DNA of 64,000 bases from Roseburia_D yibonii (lineage in GTDB: Bacteria; Bacillota; Clostridia; Lachnospirales; Lachnospiraceae), in the NCBI RefSeq assembly GCF_014297335.1, contig NZ_JACOQH010000006.1, positions 1 to 64,000 of the forward strand. Direction: 5' to 3'. The translations under genes and the position numbers were made by a program. Of this stretch, positions 24,624 through 31,978 are shown piece by piece. The notes beneath the pieces are model-generated. The model was not told where the DNA came from, did no database searches, and worked only from the letters and a program-made list of their open reading frames with translations. The first letter of the stretch is position 1; every line of letters starts with the position of its first letter.

Positions 24624-25736
24624 ATGAGCAATTTTCACGTTGGATTAAAGAAAGTCGTGGATGATTCCTACGATATCGAGATCGGATACGGACTCGAAGA
24701 GAAACTGGTCAATGACTTAAAGAATGGCCTGGTTGGCGGTTTGCATAAGTTTGCTGTCGTGACCGATGATATCGTAAAGGATCTGCATGCGGAAAAGATC
24801 TGTAACCTGCTTACCGAAGCGGGATTTACGGCGCAGCTTTTTGTATTTCCGAATGGAGAGAAAAGCAAGGTCAGAAAGACCAAGGAAGAAGTCGAAGACG
24901 CGATGCTTGCGGCTGGATTTCGCAGAGACTGCTGTATCATTGCGGTCGGCGGCGGCGTTGTGACAGATCTTGCCGGTTTTGTGGCGGGAACATTCGGAAG
25001 GGGAATCCCGTTTTTGAATTACGCGACGACACTGCTTGCGGCGGCGGATGCGTCGATCGGTGGAAAGACGGCGGTGGACACACCGCTTGCAACGAACCTG
25101 ATCGGGCTTTTTAATCAGCCGAAAAAGGTGTATATCGATATCGCGTCATGGAAGACACTGCCGAAGCGTCAGCTTGTGAGCGGACTTGCGGAGACGATCA
25201 AACACGCGTGCATGGCGGACATCGAGTTCTTTGCCTATCTGGAAGATCATATGGATGACATCTTCGCGTTTAAACCGGAGGTGCTTGAGCATGTGTCAGA
25301 GCAGAACTGCAGGATCAAATATGAAGTTGTCATGAAGGATGAACTGGAAAAGAGTCTGCGTGAGATCTTAAATCTCGGACATACGGTAGGACGCGCGATC
25401 GAGACGGTCAGCGGCTATCAGCTTCTGCACGGCGAGGCACTCGGCATCGGACTGACCGCGGAGGTACGCCTTGGAAACAGCTATGGCTACATCAGCGCAG
25501 CGGATGTGGATCGTGTGGTATCACTGCTAAAAAAGGCAGGACTGCCGACCGAGATCCCGGATTATATCGACAGAGAGGAACTGATCCATAAACTTTATAC
25601 CGATAAAAAGGTGCGCGACGGAAAGCTGCGTTTCGTATTCCAGAAAGGGATCGGCGCAGTCATGGAATTTGAAAACGGAAGCTATGCGAGAATGGTTTCC
25701 GAAGAAGATGCAAGACGGATCATTGAGGAAATGTAA
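24624..25736 (+). CDS. aroB: 3-dehydroquinate synthase
   Basis: 370 residues. Second step of the shikimate pathway, converting DAHP to 3-dehydroquinate with NAD and a divalent metal. Signatures: FPNGEKSKVRKTKEEVEDAM, GGGVVTDLAGFVAGTFGRGI, NYATTLLAAADASIGGKTAV, GLAETIKHACMAD, LNLGHTVGRAIE and HGEALGIG, which include the metal ligands Glu, His and His. AAAAAGGAGGAGTTT precedes the ATG. It is 32 bases after rsmI. Other aro genes are not adjacent. A terminator follows. Confidence 0.96.
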   Translation: MSNFHVGLKKVVDDSYDIEIGYGLEEKLVNDLKNGLVGGLHKFAVVTDDIVKDLHAEKICNLLTEAGFTAQLFVFPNGEKSKVRKTKEEVEDAMLAAGFRRDCCIIAVGGGVVTDLAGFVAGTFGRGIPFLNYATTLLAAADASIGGKTAVDTPLATNLIGLFNQPKKVYIDIASWKTLPKRQLVSGLAETIKHACMADIEFFAYLEDHMDDIFAFKPEVLEHVSEQNCRIKYEVVMKDELEKSLREILNLGHTVGRAIETVSGYQLLHGEALGIGLTAEVRLGNSYGYISAADVDRVVSLLKKAGLPTEIPDYIDREELIHKLYTDKKVRDGKLRFVFQKGIGAVMEFENGSYARMVSEEDARRIIEEM

Positions 25737-25756
25737 AGAGGTATCCGTAAGATCAG

Positions 25757-25788
25757 GGTACAGTCAGGTCAGCTGACTGTACCTTTTT
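25757..25788 (+). terminator. Terminator after aroB
   Basis: GGTACAGTCAG (25757-25767) pairs with CTGACTGTACC (25773-25783), then TTTTT. It overlaps the last codons of the convergent DUF885 gene. Confidence 0.85.
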
Positions 25789-27568
25789 GATTTTCTGCGG
25801 AAAGATACACCGGCAGATACTTTTCGAGGATCGGAAAAGGTGCAGGCCCCATGCGCAGGATGGCTTCATGGAAACGGGCATTGGAGTAATCGTCTTTTAA
25901 GATGGATCTTGCCTGCTCCTGTAATTGCAGAAACTTGAGATAGCCGATGTAATATTTCTGGTAGTGACCGGGTTCCTCCACGATCAGTTCATAAATTTCC
26001 TGAATGGTGGACGGATCGGTAAAACCGTATTTGGCGAAAAAGTCCCGGGTGTCATCCAGTGACCAGCCTTCGTAGTGAATGCCAAAATCGGCGGTGGAGT
26101 ACAGGCTTAAAATGGCGGACTGGTTTAGCTGCAGGAGTGTGGCGAGATCCTCATCGAGACCGGCATAGTGGTAAGACTGCATTTCCACATAGGTAGCCCA
26201 TCCTTCGGTATAGCCCGGGTAGTTTAAGATCGAACGCACCGTGGGAATGCCGTAGGTGGAGGTCATGACGGTCTGGTAGAGATGGCCGGGATAACCTTCG
26301 TGGGCAAGTGTGGTGAACAGTTTCATTTTTGTGTAGTTGCTTTTCGGGTTGATGTAAATGCAGTTCTGTGAAATGTCGTCGATCGGCGCGGTCAGGTAAA
26401 ACGCGGGAGCAAGATAGTCGCTTAGGGCGTCATCGACATATTTTACGGTAAACGTTGTTTCGACCGGGGCAGGAAAATCCTCGGTGATCACATCCTTTAA
26501 ATGGTTTAAGATCGCGGTCGGATCACTGTCTGAAAGGTCATATGATTCGGATGCCACGGCAAGCGACGGATTCTTTTTTAAAAGGGCGCCGATCCCGGAA
26601 AGGTCGGAATCACGTCTGTTTTTGACCAGTGCTTCCAGCTCCGGGATGGAGTCGGAAGTGCCGGCGCAGGAGCGGATCACCAGGGTATAATAGTTCTTCC
26701 CATCCGGAAGATGGCAGAGCCCTTTTTCATTGTTTCCGGTGCCGGAGAGCTCATTCATGCAGTTTTTCAAATGTTCGTAGGCAGGAAGGACATGCTCCGT
26801 GAAGATCTGGCTGTTTTTTGCCTTATAGGCATCTTTCTGTTCAGAAGTTAAAAAGCCTGCGGCATCGATCCGTGTGGTAAACGTGTTTACCAGATAATGG
26901 TCATCTTTACTGTTTAAAAACTGCTCGCACTGGGCAATGATATTTTTTGCGGCAAACCCGGACATAAAAAGCCCTGCCTCGGATTTTTCCTGCTCAAATG
27001 TGCAGATCCCTTCAAAATAGGTATCCAGCCCGGAAAGAAGTTCCAGATAATCGGTCACATCTTTCTCGTTGCGAAAGGTGTACTCCGCAAGCAGGATCGG
27101 GAGTTCTGCCTGTGTGCCGGTGGAGGATCGGAGTGGCTCGTCGTAGTAATAGTAGGCGGAACCGGACAGCTCTGCATTGATGAAGTCGGAGAGGACATCG
27201 TAGGTCATCTGCTCGGGAACGGACAGCTGCTCCCTGGAAAAACCGGATAGGATGTGGTTTGCGTTTTCCAATTCCAGAAGCGACCGCTCATGGCTTTTCT
27301 TTCCGATCGAACCAAGCGATACCTTGTAGTCCTTTATCCCGTAGGAAGCGGGATTGGCAAGCGTATAATGCAGGTTTATGGTGTTTGAGGTGATGCTCTC
27401 CCGGAACAGATCGGTGCAGAAACAGTCAAAACTTGTGTAAGTTTTCTTTAAGCTGCCATCCGCCGGCTGGGAGAGCAGAAGAAAGGAAAAGGCGGACAGG
27501 GTGGCGAAGATGCCGTATATGGGAAGATATTTTTTCTGGAACATATGGTGAAACGAGATTTTTTTCAT
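25769..27568 (-). CDS. DUF885 family putative metallopeptidase, membrane-anchored
   Basis: 599 residues. After a short basic N-terminus a hydrophobic helix (about residues 14-33) anchors or exports the protein. The body matches DUF885, a family of proposed zinc peptidases: the HExxH-like signature TLAHEGYPGHLYQ is present, with EGWATYVEMQSY further on supplying the third ligand Glu, and EEPGHYQKYYIGYLK near the end. Probably acts outside the membrane on peptides. The start follows AGGATCTTCC. It is alone and divergent from spmA. Confidence 0.85.
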   Translation of the reverse strand: MKKISFHHMFQKKYLPIYGIFATLSAFSFLLLSQPADGSLKKTYTSFDCFCTDLFRESITSNTINLHYTLANPASYGIKDYKVSLGSIGKKSHERSLLELENANHILSGFSREQLSVPEQMTYDVLSDFINAELSGSAYYYYDEPLRSSTGTQAELPILLAEYTFRNEKDVTDYLELLSGLDTYFEGICTFEQEKSEAGLFMSGFAAKNIIAQCEQFLNSKDDHYLVNTFTTRIDAAGFLTSEQKDAYKAKNSQIFTEHVLPAYEHLKNCMNELSGTGNNEKGLCHLPDGKNYYTLVIRSCAGTSDSIPELEALVKNRRDSDLSGIGALLKKNPSLAVASESYDLSDSDPTAILNHLKDVITEDFPAPVETTFTVKYVDDALSDYLAPAFYLTAPIDDISQNCIYINPKSNYTKMKLFTTLAHEGYPGHLYQTVMTSTYGIPTVRSILNYPGYTEGWATYVEMQSYHYAGLDEDLATLLQLNQSAILSLYSTADFGIHYEGWSLDDTRDFFAKYGFTDPSTIQEIYELIVEEPGHYQKYYIGYLKFLQLQEQARSILKDDYSNARFHEAILRMGPAPFPILEKYLPVYLSAENQKGTVS

Positions 27569-27661
27569 GGAAGATCCTAAGGAATGTGCTTGGTTTTATC
27601 ATATGTTGGAACAAACCGGTATTATGCAACATAAAATGAACAAAAAAAGAAAGGGGCAGGT

Positions 27662-28255
27662 ATGCTGAATTATCTGTGGGGATTCATGATACTGACCGGT
27701 ATCATTTACGCGGCGTTAAGCGGCACGCTCCCGTCCGTCACCGATGCGGCGTTAAGCTCGGCAAAAGAAGCGGTCGCGCTCGGGATCACGATGGTTGGAG
27801 TCATGTCTTTCTGGGTCGGCCTCATGCGGATCGCGGAGGAGGCGGGCATCATTGAGAATGCGGCAAAACGTCTCATGCCCTATCTGCGTTTTCTGTTTCC
27901 GGGGATTCCGAAAGGACATAAGGCATTTCAGTACATAGCGACCAATTTTATCGCGAATGTCTTCGGGCTTGGCTGGGCGGCAACACCGGCGGGGTTAAAG
28001 GCGATGGAAGAGCTCCGGGGACTTCAGAATGGAAAGAAGAAAAGCGGAAACGGCGTGGCGTCAAAGGAGATGTGTACTTTTTTGATCTTAAACATATCTT
28101 CGTTGCAGCTCATTCCGGTAAACATCATTGCGTACCGCAGCCAGTACGGAAGCGGAAATCCGGCGGCGATCGTCGGACCTGGTATGGTGGCGACCATAGC
28201 GAGCACCGTGGCGGCAGTCATTTTTTGCAAGGTGATGGAGAAAAAGGCAAATTGA
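27662..28255 (+). CDS. spmA: Spore maturation protein A
   Basis: 197 residues with several membrane helices and the nucleoside-recognition (Gate) domain pattern: AKEAVALGITMVGVMSFWVG, NAAKRLMPYLRFLFPGIPKG, NFIANVFGLGWAATPAGLKA, and LILNISSLQLIPVNIIAYR. In Bacillus SpmA and SpmB act in spore-core dehydration. AAAGGGGCAGGT precedes the ATG. The partner spmB, usually next, is not found here: the stop codon at 28253-28255 lies within an 18-bp repeat that starts a foreign-looking cassette. Confidence 0.92.
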   Translation: MLNYLWGFMILTGIIYAALSGTLPSVTDAALSSAKEAVALGITMVGVMSFWVGLMRIAEEAGIIENAAKRLMPYLRFLFPGIPKGHKAFQYIATNFIANVFGLGWAATPAGLKAMEELRGLQNGKKKSGNGVASKEMCTFLILNISSLQLIPVNIIAYRSQYGSGNPAAIVGPGMVATIASTVAAVIFCKVMEKKAN

Positions 28256-28266
28256 CCAAAGAACCG
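28249..28266 (+). repeat. Left copy of an 18-bp direct repeat flanking the Hip kinase cassette
   Basis: Reads AAATTGACCAAAGAACCG and is identical to 29914-29931. It contains the spmA stop codon (TGA) and the -35 box TTGACC of the cassette promoter. Confidence 0.9.
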
Positions 28267-28280
28267 ATATTTGATATATT
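28252..28280 (+). promoter_or_regulatory. Promoter of the Hip kinase/HIRAN operon
   Basis: TTGACC (28252-28257), 17 bases, TATATT (28275-28280). The -35 box is in the direct repeat and the -10 box just beyond it, so only the left repeat copy forms a promoter. Confidence 0.65.
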
Positions 28281-28348
28281 TATCACATAGAGGGGCAAAG
28301 AGAAGAAAGAGGTAACACTTTTATACAAGGATGAGGGGATGTATTGAA

Positions 28349-29233
28349 ATGAAGGATTTTTCGTTTTGGACAGAATACGAAGGAGCATCAGAAGGTAGCG
28401 GTAGAAGTGAAAAGATTTGGTTGATGAATCCGGATACGGAACAGGTTGGTTTGTTTAAATTTAAAAAAGATGTTGCAACGACAGATCATGTCTCAGAATG
28501 TATTGCGTGTGATTTGGCACAGTTATTAAACATTCCATGTGCAAAATTCGAACTGGGAACTTATAAAGGGAGAGAAGGATCTATGAGTTATAATATTGTG
28601 GATCGGAGGGGCATGGTTCTGATTGAGGGCATTTACTGTATCAGTACGATATACCGTAGTTTTGACGCAGACCGGCTTATAGATGTGGAAACAGGTGATA
28701 GGTATTCAATAGAAATGATAAAAACAGCATTGGAAACATTACATTTGTTTGAGGATTTTCTGCCGGTTTTAATATTTGATTTTCTGATAGGAAATACGGA
28801 TAGGCATCAGAGTAACTGGGCATTAATACTGGAACAAGGAAATATGAAATTGAGCCCTTTGTATGATAACAGTTCATCTCTTTGTGCGTATGTAAAAGAA
28901 GAAAAGGTATCGCAGTATTTAGGAAAAGATAGATTAATGTGGAAATCGCTGATAGAAACAAAATCAAGATCAATTATAAGAATTTCTTGCAAAGATCAAA
29001 AGCAACCAACACATTTGGAAGTCCTGCGGTATCTAAAAGATAACTATTATTTGCAAACAAAAGATTTTGCAAAAATGACAGTAACTACTGTGACAGAAAC
29101 AGCGGTTTGTGATATATTAAATAAATATGGAGAAATCTTATCTCCAAAACGGCAGGAATTGATAAAACGATATTTGTTGTCAAAGGTTCAGCTGTTGGAA
29201 ACAGTTTATAAGGAGGGAGAAGATGTCAGCTAA
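28349..29233 (+). CDS. Hip-family (HipA/HipT-like) serine/threonine kinase, putative toxin
   Basis: 294 residues, the core kinase of HipA-type toxins without the HipA N-terminal subdomain. A Gly/Ser-rich loop lies at residues 10-22 (GASEGSGRSEK), the catalytic loop is IGNTDRHQSNWALI (Asp about 151, Asn about 156), and the metal-binding loop is LSPLYDNSSSL (Asp about 173). Related kinases phosphorylate aminoacyl-tRNA synthetases and stop growth. The ATG at 28349 follows GAGGGGATG; the earlier ATG at 28331 has no spaced site. It overlaps the HIRAN partner by 11 bases. The pair is clearly more AT-rich than its neighbours. Target unknown; toxin role is inference from the family. Confidence 0.85.
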   Translation: MKDFSFWTEYEGASEGSGRSEKIWLMNPDTEQVGLFKFKKDVATTDHVSECIACDLAQLLNIPCAKFELGTYKGREGSMSYNIVDRRGMVLIEGIYCISTIYRSFDADRLIDVETGDRYSIEMIKTALETLHLFEDFLPVLIFDFLIGNTDRHQSNWALILEQGNMKLSPLYDNSSSLCAYVKEEKVSQYLGKDRLMWKSLIETKSRSIIRISCKDQKQPTHLEVLRYLKDNYYLQTKDFAKMTVTTVTETAVCDILNKYGEILSPKRQELIKRYLLSKVQLLETVYKEGEDVS

Positions 29234-29915
29234 AGATGGAAAGGATTATCTCTATCTGATCTGGAAATCCGAGAGATCTAGGAAACAGTATATTGTGGGG
29301 CAGTTAATAAAAAATGGCGGATATAAATTTCAATATGGTGAAGAAATTGAAGAAGCAGTTGATGACGGATTTTCGCTCTTACTTTGCTTCCCAGATAAAA
29401 ACATATCCTATGAAGATAATAAATTATTTCCGATTTTTGCAAGTCGTCTGCCGGATAGAAAAAGGAAAAATATAAAGGATATTTTAAAAAAGTATGGGAT
29501 GCAGGAATACGATGAATATACATTGTTGAAACGCAGTGGTGCAAGACTACCAATTGACAATCTTGAATTTATAGACCCCATTTTAAGTACAGAAGAAGAC
29601 CATATTTCACGGAGTTTTTTTATGGCAGGAACTAGACATTATATAGGCTGTCAAGGAGAAGACTGTTCAAATGCAATAACAGTTACTAGAGGAGACGAAG
29701 TTTTTCTGCAAAAGGATATTGGAAATAAATTTGACGTTTATGCGATAAAGATTGTGGATCTGGAAGGAACATTACTTGGATATATTCCACGTTATTATAG
29801 CAAGGGAGTTTCGGAATTACTAGACCAGGGAAAAAATGTACAGTGTCATATTTCTAATGTAGATAAAAGCAGTAATTGCAATGAATGTGTGAAGATTATT
29901 ATGAAAATAGGTTAA
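29223..29915 (+). CDS. HipS-like plus HIRAN domain protein, putative antitoxin
   Basis: 230 residues. The first 110 or so (YLYLIWKSERSRKQYIVGQL, GFSLLLCFPD, LFPIFASRLPDRKRKNI, LKRSGARLPIDNLEFIDP) resemble the HipA N-terminal subdomain 1, which is the separate HipS antitoxin in hipBST modules. Residues about 125-228 form a HIRAN domain: FMAGTRHYIGC, VTRGDEVFLQKDIGNKFDVY, LLGYIPRYYSKG. HIRAN domains bind DNA ends in eukaryotic HLTF/Rad5. Bicistronic Hip kinases with HipS-HIRAN partners have been described in phylogenetic work. AAGGAGGGAGAAG precedes the start, and translation is coupled to the kinase. Its stop overlaps the right repeat. Confidence 0.8.
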   Translation: MSAKDGKDYLYLIWKSERSRKQYIVGQLIKNGGYKFQYGEEIEEAVDDGFSLLLCFPDKNISYEDNKLFPIFASRLPDRKRKNIKDILKKYGMQEYDEYTLLKRSGARLPIDNLEFIDPILSTEEDHISRSFFMAGTRHYIGCQGEDCSNAITVTRGDEVFLQKDIGNKFDVYAIKIVDLEGTLLGYIPRYYSKGVSELLDQGKNVQCHISNVDKSSNCNECVKIIMKIG

Positions 29916-29931
29916 ATTGACCAAAGAACCG
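29914..29931 (+). repeat. Right copy of the 18-bp direct repeat
   Basis: Identical to 28249-28266 and overlapping the stop codon of the HIRAN gene. The sequence after it (TTCGATCATACGC) is GC-rich again, like the core DNA before the left copy. Confidence 0.9.
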
Positions 29932-29981
29932 TTCGATCATACGCGGCTGTTCTACACGTTTGTAGAAAAAGAAAAAAGGGC

Positions 29982-30010
29982 TTACGCGCGCGGAAGATCT
30001 GCGCTATAAT
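29982..30010 (+). promoter_or_regulatory. Promoter of the DUF2798 gene
   Basis: TTACGC (29982-29987), 17 bases, TATAAT (30005-30010). Confidence 0.65.
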
Positions 30011-30116
30011 GACCTACGAAATAAAAAATTACATAATGGCTCAGATGAAAATGGTAGTGAGATTATACGCATATAATCAAATGAAAGTTATAAATTTGCG
30101 TAGGTCTCACTATTTT
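30011..30116 (+). promoter_or_regulatory. Structured leader/operator region before the DUF2798 gene
   Basis: Three inverted repeats share this stretch: GACCTACG (30011-30018) with CGTAGGTC (30099-30106); GTGAGA (30057-30062) with TCTCAC (30105-30110), which is followed by TATTTTTTG; and GATTATA (30061-30067) with TATAATC (30072-30078). The first two compete for the same bases, the layout expected of an antiterminator/terminator switch, though the stems are short. It could instead be a repressor operator. Confidence 0.4.
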
Positions 30117-30138
30117 TTGTGCCAGAAGAGGAGGAAAA

Positions 30139-30600
30139 ATGCCAAAGACAAAATTTCAGGATGTTATTTTTACGATTATGATGGTACTTGTGATGGTATA
30201 CGCGATGGTGGTATACAATATTTCCATGGACATGGGCGGAGTGACTGGAAAAGCATTTGTGCTCGCGTTCGGTGAACTGTGGCTTATGGGGCTTGTCGCA
30301 TTTGTGCTTGAAATGTTTCTTGCAGGCCCGCTCGCAAAGAAGCTCGCGTTCCGCTTTGTGACACCGGGCGAGGATAAGCTGATCTTCGTGATCCTTGCGA
30401 TCTCTGCGATGACGGTCTGTGTGATGTGCCCGATGATGAGCTTTGTGGCGACCGCGCTTTTTAAAGGAGTGAATGCGTCCCTGATCCCGAACTGGATCCA
30501 GACCACGGCGCTCAATTTCCCGATGGCGCTCTGCTGGCAGATCTTTTTTGCAGGCCCGTTGGTGCGCATGATCTTTGGAAAGATGTTCCCGGAAAAGTAA
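30139..30600 (+). CDS. DUF2798 family membrane protein
   Basis: 153 residues with four predicted membrane helices (VIFTIMMVLVMVYAMVVYN, LGELWLMGLVAFVLEMF-like, VILAISAMTVCVMCPMM, FPMALCWQIFFAGPLVRMIF). Two similar halves, each with an AGPL motif (MFLAGPLAKKLAF and FFAGPLVRMIFG), mark DUF2798. Function unknown; some members lie beside MarR or TetR regulators. AAGAGGAGGAAAA precedes the ATG. Monocistronic, with its own promoter and terminator. Confidence 0.82.
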   Translation: MPKTKFQDVIFTIMMVLVMVYAMVVYNISMDMGGVTGKAFVLAFGELWLMGLVAFVLEMFLAGPLAKKLAFRFVTPGEDKLIFVILAISAMTVCVMCPMMSFVATALFKGVNASLIPNWIQTTALNFPMALCWQIFFAGPLVRMIFGKMFPEK

Positions 30601-30615
30601 AAATATGCTATGATG

Positions 30616-30660
30616 ACAGAGATGACAGGAAGCAGAGATCCTTATCATCTCTGTTTTTTT
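30616..30660 (+). terminator. Terminator after the DUF2798 gene
   Basis: ACAGAGATGA (30616-30625) pairs with TCATCTCTGT (30645-30654), then a T-run. Confidence 0.85.
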
Positions 30661-30719
30661 ATGGAAACGGAAAAACAGCCTGGAAAAGAGCATGGCGTGT
30701 GCAAAAGAGGGAGAGACGC

Positions 30720-31514
30720 ATGGAAGAACGGAAACTGGAAAAATCACCGATCGTATATTATATAAGCGGCGGCGAAAAACGGGAGTGGATCCTGTTTTTG
30801 CATGCGGCGTTTGTCGATCACAATATGTTTGCGCGGCAGGTGGAAGATTTCGGAGGGCAGTATAATATTCTTCTTTTGGATATCATCGGACATGGACAGT
30901 CGCGGAAAACGAAAAAAGGCGACGGCATCGAGAAGATGTCTGTCTGGATCCGGGAAATACTGGATGCGGAAAAGATCGAAAAGATACATCTGGTCGGGAT
31001 CTCGCTTGGGGCGGTGCTTGCACAGGATTTTGCGAACTATTACCCGGAGTATGTAAGTTCCCTCGCCTGTTTTGGCGGCTATAATATCAATAATTTTGAT
31101 ATGACCATGCAAAAGGAAAACGCGGGAGAACAGATGCGCATGATGCTCCGGGCGCTCGTCTCGGTCAGATGGTTCGCGAAAGAGAATAAGAAGGTATCCG
31201 CGTACACGAAAGAGGCGCAGGACGCGTTTTACGAGATGAACAGTCATTTTCCGAAAAGTTCCTTCCGCTATCTTGCAGGGCTCGGACACATGGTCAATGT
31301 GCATCCGAAAAGGGAGCGAAACTATCCGCTCATCATCGGGTGTGGGGAATATGATATCCCGATGGAGAAACAGGCGGTCTGGAACTGGAAGGCGGATGAA
31401 CCGCAGGGGGAAGTGGTGATTTTAAAGGGAGCCGGCCATTGCGTCAACATGGATGTGCCGGAGGAGTTTCATGCAGTGCTGGAGCGGTTCTATGGGAATG
31501 AGGTGGTCAGATGA
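30720..31514 (+). CDS. Alpha/beta-hydrolase
   Basis: 264 residues. Typical alpha/beta-hydrolase order: WILFLHAAFVDHNMFARQV (oxyanion loop), LLLDIIGHGQSRKTKK, nucleophile elbow LVGISLGAVLAQDFA with Ser near residue 100, the acid in IIGCGEYDIPM, and the His in LKGAGHCVNMDVPEEFH. Complete triad, so an active esterase or C-C hydrolase-like enzyme; substrate unknown. GAGGGAGAGACGC precedes 30720. It overlaps the HD-domain gene by four bases (ATGA), so the two are translationally coupled. Confidence 0.85.
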   Translation: MEERKLEKSPIVYYISGGEKREWILFLHAAFVDHNMFARQVEDFGGQYNILLLDIIGHGQSRKTKKGDGIEKMSVWIREILDAEKIEKIHLVGISLGAVLAQDFANYYPEYVSSLACFGGYNINNFDMTMQKENAGEQMRMMLRALVSVRWFAKENKKVSAYTKEAQDAFYEMNSHFPKSSFRYLAGLGHMVNVHPKRERNYPLIIGCGEYDIPMEKQAVWNWKADEPQGEVVILKGAGHCVNMDVPEEFHAVLERFYGNEVVR

Positions 31515-31978
31515 CAAAGAAGCTGCCGGCGGAGAAGGAAGCGTTTTTTAAACAGGAGTTGGAAAAGGTGTGTAAAAATTCGAGGATGCTCGAATCGGGC
31601 AGATATATGCAGCACGGCTGTACGAGTGTTTTCCGGCACAGTGTCTCGGTTGCCCATTACAGCTTTTATCTTGCGTGGAAAATGCATATTCCGGTCGATG
31701 AGAAAGCGTTGATCCGCGGAGCGCTGCTCCATGATCATTTCTTGTATGACTGGCATGAAAAGGATGATTCCCACAAATGGCATGGATTTCATCACGCGAG
31801 AAAAGCGCTTGAAAACGCGCTCGAAGATTTTAAACTGAACGAGATCGAGCGTGATATCATCGCATGCCATATGTTTCCGTTAAATATCAGACCGCCAAAG
31901 TACCGGGAGAGCTGGCTGGTCTGCTATGCGGATAAGGTCTGCTCCGGGCTTGAGACGGTTAAACGGAAAAAGTCCTGA
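31511..31978 (+). CDS. HD-domain phosphohydrolase
   Basis: 155 residues. The HD-superfamily metal motifs are visible: FRHSVSVAHYSFYLA (His), LIRGALLHDHFLYDWH (HD), the later His residues in KWHGFHHARKALE and IIACHMFPLNI, and Asp in CYADKVCSG. Likely a small nucleotide or phosphate-ester hydrolase. Starts within the stop codon of the hydrolase at 30720. Its last 20 bases overlap the convergent glycerate kinase gene. Confidence 0.85.
   Translation: MTKKLPAEKEAFFKQELEKVCKNSRMLESGRYMQHGCTSVFRHSVSVAHYSFYLAWKMHIPVDEKALIRGALLHDHFLYDWHEKDDSHKWHGFHHARKALENALEDFKLNEIERDIIACHMFPLNIRPPKYRESWLVCYADKVCSGLETVKRKKS

Noticed and set aside
30088..30747. 219-codon minus-strand frame rich in His, Arg and Lys
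   Set aside because: Antisense to the DUF2798 gene and crossing its terminator and promoter; no start signal.
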